Of a stretch of DNA of 64,000 nt, positions 28,211 to 35,968 are shown one piece after another. The stretch is from Propionicimonas sp. (lineage in GTDB: Bacteria > Actinomycetota > Actinomycetes > Propionibacteriales > Propionibacteriaceae): the NCBI GenBank assembly GCA_013791955.1, contig VMSW01000007.1, positions 372,001 to 436,000 of the forward strand, in the 5' to 3' direction. Below the pieces are notes generated by a model. It was not told the DNA's origin. It saw only the letters and a list, made by a program, of their open reading frames with translations, and did no database searches. Positions within the stretch are counted from its first letter, which is position 1, and the number at the start of each line of letters is the position of its first letter. The translations under genes and the position numbers were made by a program.

Positions 28211-28292
28211 ACCGGAGTGGTGGAATTGGTAGACACGCAGGATTTAGGTTCCTGTGCCTTCGGGCGTGAGGGTTCAAGTCCCTTCTCCGGTA
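28211..28292 (+). tRNA. tRNA-Leu (anticodon TAG)
   Basis: Acceptor stem ACCGGAG/CTCCGGT, anticodon stem CAGGA/TCCTG with loop TTTAGGT (anticodon TAG), variable arm TGCCTTCGGGCGT, T-arm GAGGG-TTCAAGT-CCCTT. The long variable arm fits class II tRNA-Leu. CCA is not encoded. Confidence 0.95.
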
Positions 28293-28539
28293 CCCAGTGA
28301 CAGTGGTGGACGACGACGAGGTCGCCGCCCTCTGACCCACGTCGGCCTATAGCGCATCCACCCCGGCAAGCGCAAGAGATCGTCTCGCTTGGTAGGAATG
28401 CCTGTGGCTAGGTTATTCGATTTACCGCTGGTCACAGGTTGATAACTTTGTGCTCGGGAGGTGCCCTTACGGGTGACCCCGGCGTTACTGTCCGAATAGC
28501 CCCGTCTGGGGGGAACCTTTCACAGAGAAGTGAGGACCA
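28293..28539 (+). promoter_or_regulatory. Leader region of the alpha-glucoside-type ABC operon
   Basis: No ORF. It holds the promoter for the downstream binding-protein gene, with a good Shine-Dalgarno (GTGAGGA) at about 28530-28536. A GGCAAGCGCAAG stretch resembles half of a LacI-family operator, but no convincing palindrome is present. Confidence 0.35.
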
Positions 28540-29922
28540 ATGTCACATGCACGCGTGACCCGAGTTCTGGTCGCTGCGGCTTCCGCGACAGCCCTGTTGG
28601 CGATGGCCGCCTGTAGCTCGACCGCCACCCCTTCAACCTCAACCGCTGCAGGCGACTGCGCGGCCTACACCCAATACGGCGATCTGACTGGCAAGACGGT
28701 CAGCCTGTTCACCTCAATCGCGAGCGACTCTGAGGCCAAGCCACACATCGATTCCTACAAGCCATTCGAGAAGTGCACTGGCGCCACCATCAAGTACGAA
28801 GGCTCACGTGACTTCGAAGCTCAGTTGCCAGTGCGGGTGAAGGCGGGCAATGCCCCCGACCTCGCCTACATTCCGCAGCCGGGCCTGCTCGCCACCCTGG
28901 TCACCGAGAACCCGGGGAAGGTGTTCCCTGCAGGTGATTTGGCCAGCAAGAACGTCGACACCTACTACCAGGCAGCCTGGAAGGGCTACGGCTCGGTTGA
29001 CGGCAAGTTCTACGCGGTGCCGGTGGGCGCCAACGTGAAGTCGTTCGTCTGGTATTCGCCGAAGGCGTTCTCCGACAAGGGCTACACCGTCCCCGCGACC
29101 TGGGACGAGCTGATGGCCCTCAGCGACAAGATCGTCGCCGACAATCCGAACAGTGATGTGAAGCCGTGGTGTGCTGGCATCGAATCTGGCGGTGCGACCG
29201 GTTGGCCGGCCACTGACTGGATCGAAGACCTCATGCTTCGCGTCAACGGTGCTGACGTCTACGACCAGTGGGTAAACCACACGGTGCCGTTCAACGATCC
29301 CAAGGTTGTTGCGGCAATCGACAAAGCTGGCACGATCTTGAAGGATCCGAAGTACGTCAACGGCGGCTTTGGTGGGGTCAAGACGATCGCCACTACGCCT
29401 TTCGCTGAGGCTGGCGCTCCGATTCTCGACGGCAACTGCTTCATGCATCGCCAGGCGTCCTTCTACCAGGCCAACTGGGCCACGTTCGACAAGAAGGCCA
29501 CCGTTGGTCCCGACGGCGACATTTGGGCCTTCTACCTGCCGAGCATGACTGCCGACTCCAAGCCGGTCCTGGGTGGCGGCGAGTTCGCGGCTGCGTTCTC
29601 CGATCGTCCTGAGGTGCAGGCATTCCAGGCTTACCTGGCAAGCCCCGAGTGGAGCAACGCCAAGGCCGATGCCACCCCCAATGGTGGTTGGCTGTCTGCA
29701 AACAACAAGTTGGACGTGAACAAGCTGACGATGCCGGTTGACAAGCTGTCCTACCAGATTCTGTCCGACGAGAAGGCGGTCTTCCGCTTCGACGGTTCCG
29801 ATCTGATGCCCTCCAAGGTTGGGGCAGGCTCGTTCTGGAAAGAGATGACTAACTGGATCGCTCTCGACAAGAGCAGCCAGGACGTCGCCGACGCCATCGA
29901 GAAGAGCTGGCCAGCTAAGTAA
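28540..29922 (+). CDS. Alpha-glucoside-type ABC transporter, substrate-binding lipoprotein
   Basis: This 460-aa exported protein has a lipoprotein signal (lipobox AMAAC, Cys25). The mature part is an AglE/ThuE-like family-1 binding protein: KAGNAPDLAYIPQPGLLATLV, KFYAVPVGANVKSFVWYSPKAF, GATGWPATDWIEDLMLR. It probably captures alpha-glucosides such as maltose, trehalose or sucrose. Two permease genes follow; no ATPase is encoded here, so a shared MsiK-like ATPase is expected elsewhere. A 49-nt hairpin separates it from the permeases. Confidence 0.9.
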   Translation: MSHARVTRVLVAAASATALLAMAACSSTATPSTSTAAGDCAAYTQYGDLTGKTVSLFTSIASDSEAKPHIDSYKPFEKCTGATIKYEGSRDFEAQLPVRVKAGNAPDLAYIPQPGLLATLVTENPGKVFPAGDLASKNVDTYYQAAWKGYGSVDGKFYAVPVGANVKSFVWYSPKAFSDKGYTVPATWDELMALSDKIVADNPNSDVKPWCAGIESGGATGWPATDWIEDLMLRVNGADVYDQWVNHTVPFNDPKVVAAIDKAGTILKDPKYVNGGFGGVKTIATTPFAEAGAPILDGNCFMHRQASFYQANWATFDKKATVGPDGDIWAFYLPSMTADSKPVLGGGEFAAAFSDRPEVQAFQAYLASPEWSNAKADATPNGGWLSANNKLDVNKLTMPVDKLSYQILSDEKAVFRFDGSDLMPSKVGAGSFWKEMTNWIALDKSSQDVADAIEKSWPAK

Positions 29923-29934
29923 GGTTTCTAGCTA

Positions 29935-29983
29935 GACGCATCGGGTCCGGGTGTCGCTTAGGCGAGCCTGGGCCCGATGCGTC
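29935..29983 (+). terminator. Intercistronic stem-loop (attenuator/mRNA stabiliser)
   Basis: GACGCATCGGG (29935-29945) pairs perfectly with CCCGATGCGTC (29973-29983), with further pairing inside (TCGC-TTAG-GCGA at 29954-29965). There is no U-tract. Such hairpins after binding-protein genes often keep binding-protein mRNA in excess over permease mRNA. Confidence 0.75.
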
Positions 29984-30002
29984 CCTCGAAAGGACAACAA
30001 CA

Positions 30003-30998
30003 ATGATGTGGCTCCTTAAGCCGGAAACGCTGCCAGAGAAGCTCGCGGTGATGGTGGTTGCGATCCTGCTGTTTGCCGTGGTGATGGGTCTGGTGCTTGC
30101 AGTTGTCGACCGACCGCGCTTGCCCAAGTGGGTGCCGGTCGCGGGTTATCTTGGCCCGGCACTGCTCCTGATCACCTTCGGTCTTTTGTGGCCAGGAATG
30201 CTGACCATTCGCAATTCTTTTTATGATCACACCGGTAACACCTTCGTCGGCTGGGACAACTTCGCAGTCATCTTCACTGACGAGGCGTTCCTGATAGTGA
30301 TCCGCAACACACTCCTCTGGGTGGCGCTGGTGCCGACCCTGGCAACGGCGCTGGGCCTGGTGTACGCGGTGTTGGTAGATCGCACCCGGGTGGAGAAGTT
30401 CGCCAAGACCCTGATCTTCCTGCCCATGGCGATCTCAATGGTGGGTGCCTCGATCATCTGGAAATTCGTGTACGAGTATCGGGATCCCGGGGTTCGGGGG
30501 GATCTTCCCCAGATCGGGTTGCTGAACCAGATTGTGGTCTGGATGGGCGGCGAGCCACAGCAGTGGCTCCTCATCCCGCCAGCGAACACTTTCATGCTGA
30601 TCATCGTGATGATCTGGATTCAGGCGGGGTTCGCCATGACGGTGCTGTCGGCGGCGATCAAGGCTATCCCTGACGAGACCATCGAAGCCGCCAAGGTCGA
30701 CGGCGCGATGGGCCTGCGCCTGTTCTTCTTCATCACGGTACCGAGTGTGCGTCCAGCAATCATTGTGGTGCTCACCACTATCGCTATGGGCACCCTGAAG
30801 GCCTTTGACATCGTGTACACGATGGCCGCTGGTGGGAACTTCGACACCTCGATCATCGCTAACGAGTTCTACACGCAGAGCTTCAACCAGAATCAGCAGA
30901 ACATTGGTGCCGCGCTGGCCGTACTGCTCTTCGTGATGGTCGTTCCGATCGTGGTTTACAACGTCCGCCAGATGCGGATCTCAGAGGGGGAGCGATGA
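30003..30998 (+). CDS. ABC transporter permease (AglF/MalF-like)
   Basis: This 331-aa integral membrane protein has about 7-8 TM segments. The EAA loop EAAKVDGAMGLRLFFFITVP near residue 220 contacts the ATPase. The ATG at 30003 has AAAGGA upstream. It overlaps the second permease by 4 bases. With the binding protein it imports an alpha-glucoside. Confidence 0.92.
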   Translation: MMWLLKPETLPEKLAVMVVAILLFAVVMGLVLAVVDRPRLPKWVPVAGYLGPALLLITFGLLWPGMLTIRNSFYDHTGNTFVGWDNFAVIFTDEAFLIVIRNTLLWVALVPTLATALGLVYAVLVDRTRVEKFAKTLIFLPMAISMVGASIIWKFVYEYRDPGVRGDLPQIGLLNQIVVWMGGEPQQWLLIPPANTFMLIIVMIWIQAGFAMTVLSAAIKAIPDETIEAAKVDGAMGLRLFFFITVPSVRPAIIVVLTTIAMGTLKAFDIVYTMAAGGNFDTSIIANEFYTQSFNQNQQNIGAALAVLLFVMVVPIVVYNVRQMRISEGER

Positions 30999-31891
30999 GC
31001 CTCGACTCTAGTGTGGGAGTGCAGCGCAAGCTGACCCGCAAGGAGCAGCGCCAAGCTGATTCCAAGACCAGGCTATCCTCTCCGGCAGCGTCGGCTTTCG
31101 CGGTGTTGATTGCGGTTGTGTGGACGATTCCGACAGCCGGATTGCTGATCACCTCGTTCCGTCCCTCTGGAGATGTGCGGAAGTCGGGGTGGTGGACGGC
31201 GTTTGCCAACCCGTCCTTCACGTTGGACAACTATGTCGACGTGTTTGGCACCAGCAATGTGGCCAACTCGTTCTTCAACTCCTTCATCATCACGATTCCG
31301 GCAGTGCTGATTCCGATTATGCTGGCGTTGCTGGCGGCCTACGCGTTCGCCTGGATCGACTTCAAGGGACGTAGCTTCCTGTTCGCCTTCGTGTTCGCCC
31401 TTCAGATTGTGCCGATTCAAGTGACGCTGATTCCGTTGCTGAGTCAATACGTGCAGTGGGGTCTGGATGGCACCTACTGGACGGTCTGGCTGTCGCACAC
31501 CATCTTCGGGTTGCCGCTGGCGATCTTCCTGTTGCATAACTTCATGAAGGAGATTCCGCGATCACTGATCGAGGCCGCCCGGGTGGACGGCGCCGGTCAC
31601 GTGCGGGTGTTCTTCCAGGTGTTGATGCCACTGTTGGTGCCGGCGATCGCATCGTTCGCGATCTTCCAGTTCCTGTGGGTTTGGAATGACCTGCTGGTGG
31701 CACTGGTCTTCGCCGGGCCGGAATACTCGCCCATCACGCGGGTGATTGCCACGCTGGCTGGCAGTTTCGGTAGCAGGTGGTACCTGCTGGCCGCTGGCGC
31801 CTTCGTGTCGATGGTGGTGCCGATGGTGGTCTTCTTCTCGTTGCAGCGTTACTTCGTGCGCGGCATGCTGGCCGGTGGCGTGAAGGGCTGA
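30995..31891 (+). CDS. ABC transporter permease (AglG/MalG-like)
   Basis: This 298-aa membrane protein has six TM segments and the EAA motif EAARVDGAGHVRVFFQVLMP. The basic N-terminus QRKLTRKEQRQADSK is cytosolic. It is the last gene of the operon; hairpin-forming repeats follow. No sugar hydrolase or regulator is adjacent. Confidence 0.92.
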   Translation: MSLDSSVGVQRKLTRKEQRQADSKTRLSSPAASAFAVLIAVVWTIPTAGLLITSFRPSGDVRKSGWWTAFANPSFTLDNYVDVFGTSNVANSFFNSFIITIPAVLIPIMLALLAAYAFAWIDFKGRSFLFAFVFALQIVPIQVTLIPLLSQYVQWGLDGTYWTVWLSHTIFGLPLAIFLLHNFMKEIPRSLIEAARVDGAGHVRVFFQVLMPLLVPAIASFAIFQFLWVWNDLLVALVFAGPEYSPITRVIATLAGSFGSRWYLLAAGAFVSMVVPMVVFFSLQRYFVRGMLAGGVKG

Positions 31892-31907
31892 TTCGAGCAA
31901 GCTGTTG

Positions 31908-31952
31908 GTTGAGCCTGTCGAAACCTCTTACCGGGGTTTCGGCAGGCTCAAC
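31908..31952. terminator. Repeat-derived hairpin
   Basis: GTTGAGCCTGTCGAAACC (31908-31925) pairs with GGTTTCGGCAGGCTCAAC (31935-31952) with one mismatch and a 9-nt loop. It is built from the CCTGTCGAA repeat family and lies after the permease operon, where it could terminate transcription in both directions. Confidence 0.65.
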
Positions 31953-32014
31953 TGTTTCGCGGCCGAAGGTGCGGCCTCAGCGGGCCAGCCCTAAACAAGG
32001 AGTGTCCCCCTGAG

Positions 32015-32095
32015 CTGCTCATCGGAACCGTCCCCAGGCACAGCTCACGGGGACGGTTCCTCCGAGCAGCTCGTGGGGACGGTTCCGATGAGCAG
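32015..32095. repeat. Long inverted repeat with an internal third copy (GGGGACGGTTCC)
   Basis: A perfect 21-bp inverted repeat has arms at 32015-32035 and 32075-32095 (core GGAACCGTCCCC / GGGGACGGTTCC). A further partial copy of the right arm, with GGGGACGGTTCC and GAGCAG, occupies 32049-32070. Three-armed structures like this suggest a small mobile repeat. It ends directly at the phosphatase stop. Confidence 0.75.
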
Positions 32096-32096
32096 T

Positions 32097-32693
32097 TCAG
32101 CGGGCCAGCGCGGTCTCGATCGGGTCGTCTTTGCTGCCGACCTCGATCAGCGTCCAGGCCCCATCGGTGTAGCGGAGCAGATTCCAGCAGCCAGTGCGCT
32201 GGGGCACCAGTTCGGAGGGGGTGTAGTCGGGGGCCAGCGCCTTCAACAGATTGCGGATGACGGCGTCGTGGCTGACCACGACCACCGGGCCGTCCTGGCT
32301 GGCTTCGGCCACCTCGACCAGTGCGGCCTTGGCCCGTTCAACGACCGCTGCGGCTGGCTCTACGCCGGGGGCTGCGCCGACGCGTCCATACTTGGCGACG
32401 ACCTCAGCGGCCGGTTCGCCGTCGAACTCGCCGTAGGAGCGGTCAATGAACCGGTCATCGAGTTCAACGCTCAGCCCGGCTGCGGTGGCGATGGCGGTGG
32501 CAGTCTGCTTGGAGCGCTGCAGCGGGCTGGAGATCACCCGGGTCAGGCCCAACTTGACCAGCAACTCGGCCAGTTCGCGGGATTCGGCCTGGCCGACCAG
32601 GTCGAGCTCGGGATCGAGGTGTCCACGCAGCCGTCCGGCCACGTTAAGCGGCGTGCGTCCGTGCTGGCACAGATAGATATCGATCGAACTCAT
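32097..32693 (-). CDS. Histidine phosphatase with altered RHG motif
   Basis: This 198-aa protein of the phosphoglycerate-mutase/acid-phosphatase superfamily starts MSSIDIYLCQHGRTPLN. The first Arg of RHG, a phosphate ligand, is Gln10, while His11 (phospho-acceptor) remains. Other motifs are ISSPLQRSKQTATA and VVVVSHDAVIRNLL. Activity may be reduced or substrate-specialised. The ATG at 32693 has AGAGGA upstream on the minus strand. It is divergent from the DinB/MDMPI gene. Confidence 0.85.
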   Translation of the reverse strand: MSSIDIYLCQHGRTPLNVAGRLRGHLDPELDLVGQAESRELAELLVKLGLTRVISSPLQRSKQTATAIATAAGLSVELDDRFIDRSYGEFDGEPAAEVVAKYGRVGAAPGVEPAAAVVERAKAALVEVAEASQDGPVVVVSHDAVIRNLLKALAPDYTPSELVPQRTGCWNLLRYTDGAWTLIEVGSKDDPIETALAR

Positions 32694-32808
32694 CAGCTGG
32701 TCCTCTTGTTGGTCGTTGTGGGCACAGATGGGCATCATCGACTCTACTTGGCGCAGTGGTGCTTGGTACCCGACGTCGGAGGGTGAACGGCTGGCTACGC
32801 TGCGGGGT

Positions 32809-33513
32809 ATGTCTGATACGAGTGCCTTGGCGAAGCTGCGCAACTACCAGCGCCTCTTTGAGGCCAGCATCGCCGAAGCAGATCCTGCCGCCCCGGTGCT
32901 CAGTTGCGGCGATTGGACGGTGCGGGACCTGGTTGAGCACTTGGCCGGGGTCTACACCTGGGCCGCCCATCGGGCTGGCGGGCCGAAAGTACGCCTGGTG
33001 CCCGGTGACGACCTTGCTGCGCACTACGCGGCCGCGGCTGCCGCAATCGAGCAGACCTTCACCGAACTCGACCCGGACGAACCCTGCTGGACCCTGCTTG
33101 ATGATGAGGCGCCCGAGGGCCGTCCGCGCCTCGGCACTCGACGGTTTTGGCATCGGCGGCAAGCCATGGAGACCCTGGTGCATCTGTGGGATTTGCGTAC
33201 CGCCGCTGGCTTGGGCCTGGAGATATCAGCGGAGGACTGGCTGGATTGCGCTGAGGAAGTGGTCAGCGTCATGCAGCCGCGCCAGCTTCGGTTGGGCCGG
33301 ATCAGCGCTCCACAGACGCAGGTGGTACTGGAGCCGGTCGATGGCTCGCAGTTGGTGCTCGCGGGGGCGCCGGCCGATGCCGCAGTCGTGACCGTGCGGG
33401 GCAGCTCCGAACAGATCGCCTTGTTGCTGTGGGGGCGCACCGACGCCGATGATCTCGAAGTGACCGGGGACCGGACGGCCCTGGCGGCGGCCCTGGTCGG
33501 CGTGGTGCCCTGA
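32809..33513 (+). CDS. DinB/MDMPI-type mycothiol-dependent maleylpyruvate isomerase family protein
   Basis: This 234-aa protein has a metal-binding four-helix bundle: WTVRDLVEHLAGVYTW supplies one His, and HRRQAMETLVHLWDL supplies the Glu-x3-His-x2-Asp region. A C-terminal sterol-carrier-like beta domain with VTVRGSSEQIALLLWGR is also present. These proteins use mycothiol or bind metals; the specific substrate is unknown. The start at 32809 (MSDTSALAKL) is preferred over the longer open frame. Confidence 0.82.
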   Translation: MSDTSALAKLRNYQRLFEASIAEADPAAPVLSCGDWTVRDLVEHLAGVYTWAAHRAGGPKVRLVPGDDLAAHYAAAAAAIEQTFTELDPDEPCWTLLDDEAPEGRPRLGTRRFWHRRQAMETLVHLWDLRTAAGLGLEISAEDWLDCAEEVVSVMQPRQLRLGRISAPQTQVVLEPVDGSQLVLAGAPADAAVVTVRGSSEQIALLLWGRTDADDLEVTGDRTALAAALVGVVP

Positions 33514-33623
33514 CCCTTCGACGGGCTCAGGGAACTGGCTCAAGTTGGCCCTTCGACGGGCTCAGGGAACTGACGCAAGTTGGCTGAGCTTGCCTGTCCT
33601 GAGCTTGTCGAAGGGTCGAAGCC
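33514..33623. repeat. Intergenic repeat cluster between convergent genes
   Basis: Two CCCTTCGACGGGCTCAGGGAACTG units face one CCTGAGCTTGTCGAAGGGTCGAAG unit. The arrangement can form long stem-loops between convergent genes. Confidence 0.8.
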
Positions 33624-34100
33624 TTAGAGGCTCAGCTCTTTGGTGAGCTTGGCAACGTGGCCGGTGGCGCGGACGTTGTACTGGGGATCGGAAATGGTAC
33701 CGACGCCAGCCTCGTCCACGTCAATCACGAAGGTGGAGCGGATCACACCTTCAACCTGCTTGCCGTAGAGCATCTTGGTGCCGAAGGCGCCGTAGCTGTT
33801 GAGCACCGCGCGCTCGGGATCGGCCAGCAGGGGGAAGAGCAACCCCTCCTTGTCGCGGAACTTGGCGAGTTTCGCTGGCTGGTCAGGGGAGACCCCGACC
33901 ACCTGGTAGCCGGCCCCGGTGAACTTCTCCATCGCCTCGTTGAAGTCCTTGGCTTCGATGGTGCAGCCAGGGGTCATCGCCGCTGGAAAGAAGTAGAGGA
34001 TTACCCGAGAACTGGCGAAGTCGGCCAGTGAAACGGGCTTCTCAAAGGTGTCAGTGAGGGTGAACGCCGGGGCGGTATCGCCGGTCTCCAGTCGTGCCAT
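33624..34100 (-). CDS. bcp: Peroxiredoxin, Bcp/PrxQ subfamily (1-Cys type)
   Basis: This 158-aa thiol peroxidase reduces hydroperoxides. The peroxidatic Cys46 is in AAMTPGCTIEAKDFNEAM. The resolving Cys of typical Bcp (five residues later) is Lys51, so it must work as a 1-Cys enzyme or use an external thiol such as mycothiol or thioredoxin. Other core motifs are APAFTLTDTFEKPVSLADF and FPLLADPERAVLNSYG. Confidence 0.9.
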   Translation of the reverse strand: MARLETGDTAPAFTLTDTFEKPVSLADFASSRVILYFFPAAMTPGCTIEAKDFNEAMEKFTGAGYQVVGVSPDQPAKLAKFRDKEGLLFPLLADPERAVLNSYGAFGTKMLYGKQVEGVIRSTFVIDVDEAGVGTISDPQYNVRATGHVAKLTKELSL

Positions 34101-34191
34101 GCGGCAACCCTAAGGCATTCCACCCAACGACGCCGCGCGCTGGCTGGCCCTCGGGCATAGGCTTGACACCACACGTTCGACAGGAGGCGCC

Positions 34192-34500
34192 ATGGCGGCG
34201 GAATCGACGGTGGCTGAGAAGCCCCGCACCCGGGCCGAGATTGAGGCTGAGATCGCCGCAGCCCGCGAACGGCTGGCGGAGAATCTCTCCGAGCTGATCA
34301 ACCAGGTGCATCCGCGCGCGATGCTGCGCAACACCACCGCCGAGGCAAAGGCCTTCGTCGGTGGTGGGTTCCGCGAGTTGAAAGACCAGTTGGTTGATGC
34401 CGACGGCGTCCGGGTGGGCCGGGTTGCCTTGGCGCTGGCTGCTGGCGCTGGCGTGGTCACTTTCGCGCTGGTCGTACGTTCGATCTTCAACCGGCGGTGA
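34192..34500 (+). CDS. DUF3618 membrane protein
   Basis: This 102-aa protein has the DUF3618 core RTRAEIEAEIAAARERLAENLSELINQVHPRAMLRNT and one C-terminal TM segment (about 79-97). In actinobacteria it is often near peroxiredoxin Bcp, as here. Its function is unknown, possibly membrane organisation. It overlaps the next gene by GTGA. Confidence 0.85.
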   Translation: MAAESTVAEKPRTRAEIEAEIAAARERLAENLSELINQVHPRAMLRNTTAEAKAFVGGGFRELKDQLVDADGVRVGRVALALAAGAGVVTFALVVRSIFNRR

Positions 34501-35810
34501 GGGCAGAGCGCTTGGTGGTTGGCCGCGGAATCCGTTGGGGCCTGGCGGCCGGGCTGGCGCTCGCCTTCGGGTTGAGTGCCACCGCTTGTGTTCCGGCACC
34601 CCAGCCGGTGCCCACCGACACTGCCAGCATCAGCTCTGAGCGGGGCCCGATTGTGCTGGCGATTCCGGACGACTCGGCAGCCACCTGGACCCACTTGGTT
34701 CGGGTCTGGAATGAGGCCCACCCCAGCGAACCGATCACTTTGCGGGTGCTGTCAGCAGACGAAACGCGCCGCCACAACGAGTTGGTGGCCGCAGGCGAGG
34801 CCAAAAGCGGCGAGTTCAGCCTGCTGGCCGTCGATCGGGCCTGGATTCCGCAGTTCGCTGAAGCTGGCTGGCTGGCTGAGCTGCCTGCAGCTGAGTTCCC
34901 GACCGACGGGCTGCAGGCGGCGGCCGTGAGCGCTGGCACCTACGGCGGAGCCCTGTACGCCTATCCGCTGACTGCCGATGCTGGCGTCCTCTACTACCGC
35001 AAGGATCTGCTGGCCGCAGCCAAGGTGAAGCCGCCAACGACCTGGGCCGAGCTGGCCTCTGCCTGCGACAAGGTCTTGGCCCAAACTCGCGGCGGGCCCG
35101 GCTGCTATGGCCAGGGCCTGCAGTCATCGGAGTCGCTGACGATCGCGGTGGCCGAGGCCATCGATTCCGCCGGTGGTGAGTTGGTGACCGAGGCTGGCGT
35201 TCCCGGGTTGGACACCCCCGCGGCTACCACCGGGGTGGAGTGGCTGGCCGAAGCCGTGCAGGACGGCAGCATCGACAGCGACGCTCTCGGCTGGGACGAC
35301 GACGAGGCCGCCCGAGCTTTTGTGGCTGGCGATCTGGTCTTCGTCCGGGGCTGGTCGAGAACCTGGAATCTGGCTCAGCAGGGCGACGGCAGCTCCAAGG
35401 TCTATGGACGGGTGGGCGTGGCCGCCCTGGTCGGTCCAACTGGTGCGGCGGTGCCCACCGCAGGCGGGCTATCGCTGGGGTTGGCTACTCACGCCCGCAA
35501 TCAGGCCACCGCTGCCGATGTGATGCGCTGGCTGGCCTCCGATCCGATTCAGCGCGAAGCCTTGACGCGCGGCGCGCTGGCACCGGTGCGCGATTCGCTC
35601 TACACCGATCAGGGGCTGCTCAAGGAGCAGCCGCAGTTGACCACCGTGGCCGCCGCCATCAAGGTTGCCCGTCCGCTGCCAGTCACCACTCACTACGCCG
35701 AGTTCAGCACCACCCTTAGTGAGGTGCTCTACCCGGTGGTGCAGGGCAGCGCGCAGGCGAGCAAGACGTTGCCTGGGTTGCAGACCAGGCTCGCCGAGCT
35801 GCTGAAGTGA
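34497..35810 (+). CDS. Orphan extracellular solute-binding lipoprotein
   Basis: This 437-aa family-1 binding protein has a lipoprotein signal ending LSATAC. The mature protein shows LYAYPLTADAGVLYYRKDLLAAAKVKPPTTWAEL and AARAFVAGDLVFVRGWSRTWNLAQ, typical of sugar-binding components. No permease or ATPase genes adjoin it; it is linked to DUF3618 by a 4-base overlap. It may serve the alpha-glucoside permeases 3.5 kb upstream or a system elsewhere. Confidence 0.8.
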   Translation: MRAERLVVGRGIRWGLAAGLALAFGLSATACVPAPQPVPTDTASISSERGPIVLAIPDDSAATWTHLVRVWNEAHPSEPITLRVLSADETRRHNELVAAGEAKSGEFSLLAVDRAWIPQFAEAGWLAELPAAEFPTDGLQAAAVSAGTYGGALYAYPLTADAGVLYYRKDLLAAAKVKPPTTWAELASACDKVLAQTRGGPGCYGQGLQSSESLTIAVAEAIDSAGGELVTEAGVPGLDTPAATTGVEWLAEAVQDGSIDSDALGWDDDEAARAFVAGDLVFVRGWSRTWNLAQQGDGSSKVYGRVGVAALVGPTGAAVPTAGGLSLGLATHARNQATAADVMRWLASDPIQREALTRGALAPVRDSLYTDQGLLKEQPQLTTVAAAIKVARPLPVTTHYAEFSTTLSEVLYPVVQGSAQASKTLPGLQTRLAELLK

Positions 35811-35869
35811 GCCTGGTGGTCGCCTGCAGACCGGCCAACTCGGTTGGCGCTAGTGTCCAAAGCTGGCCA

Positions 35870-35905
35870 TTGACAGCGCGATGAGGTGCTCCCAGACTGG
35901 GAGCA
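35870..35905 (+). promoter_or_regulatory. Promoter and overlapping operator of beta-amylase
   Basis: TTGACA (35870-35875) is followed after 17 nt by CAGACT (35893-35898). A perfect inverted repeat TGCTCCCA-GAC-TGGGAGCA (35887-35905) overlaps the -10, as expected for a repressor site. Confidence 0.6.
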
Positions 35906-35968
35906 ACCCCCCATGGGCAGCGCTGCTCGGGGCGTCCCGAAGCGCGCCCATCCTGAAAAAGGAGCACC

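Noticed and set aside
28370..28400. LacI-family operator before the ABC operon (GGCAAGCGCAAG)
   Set aside because: Only one half-site is convincing; the other arm does not form a palindrome.
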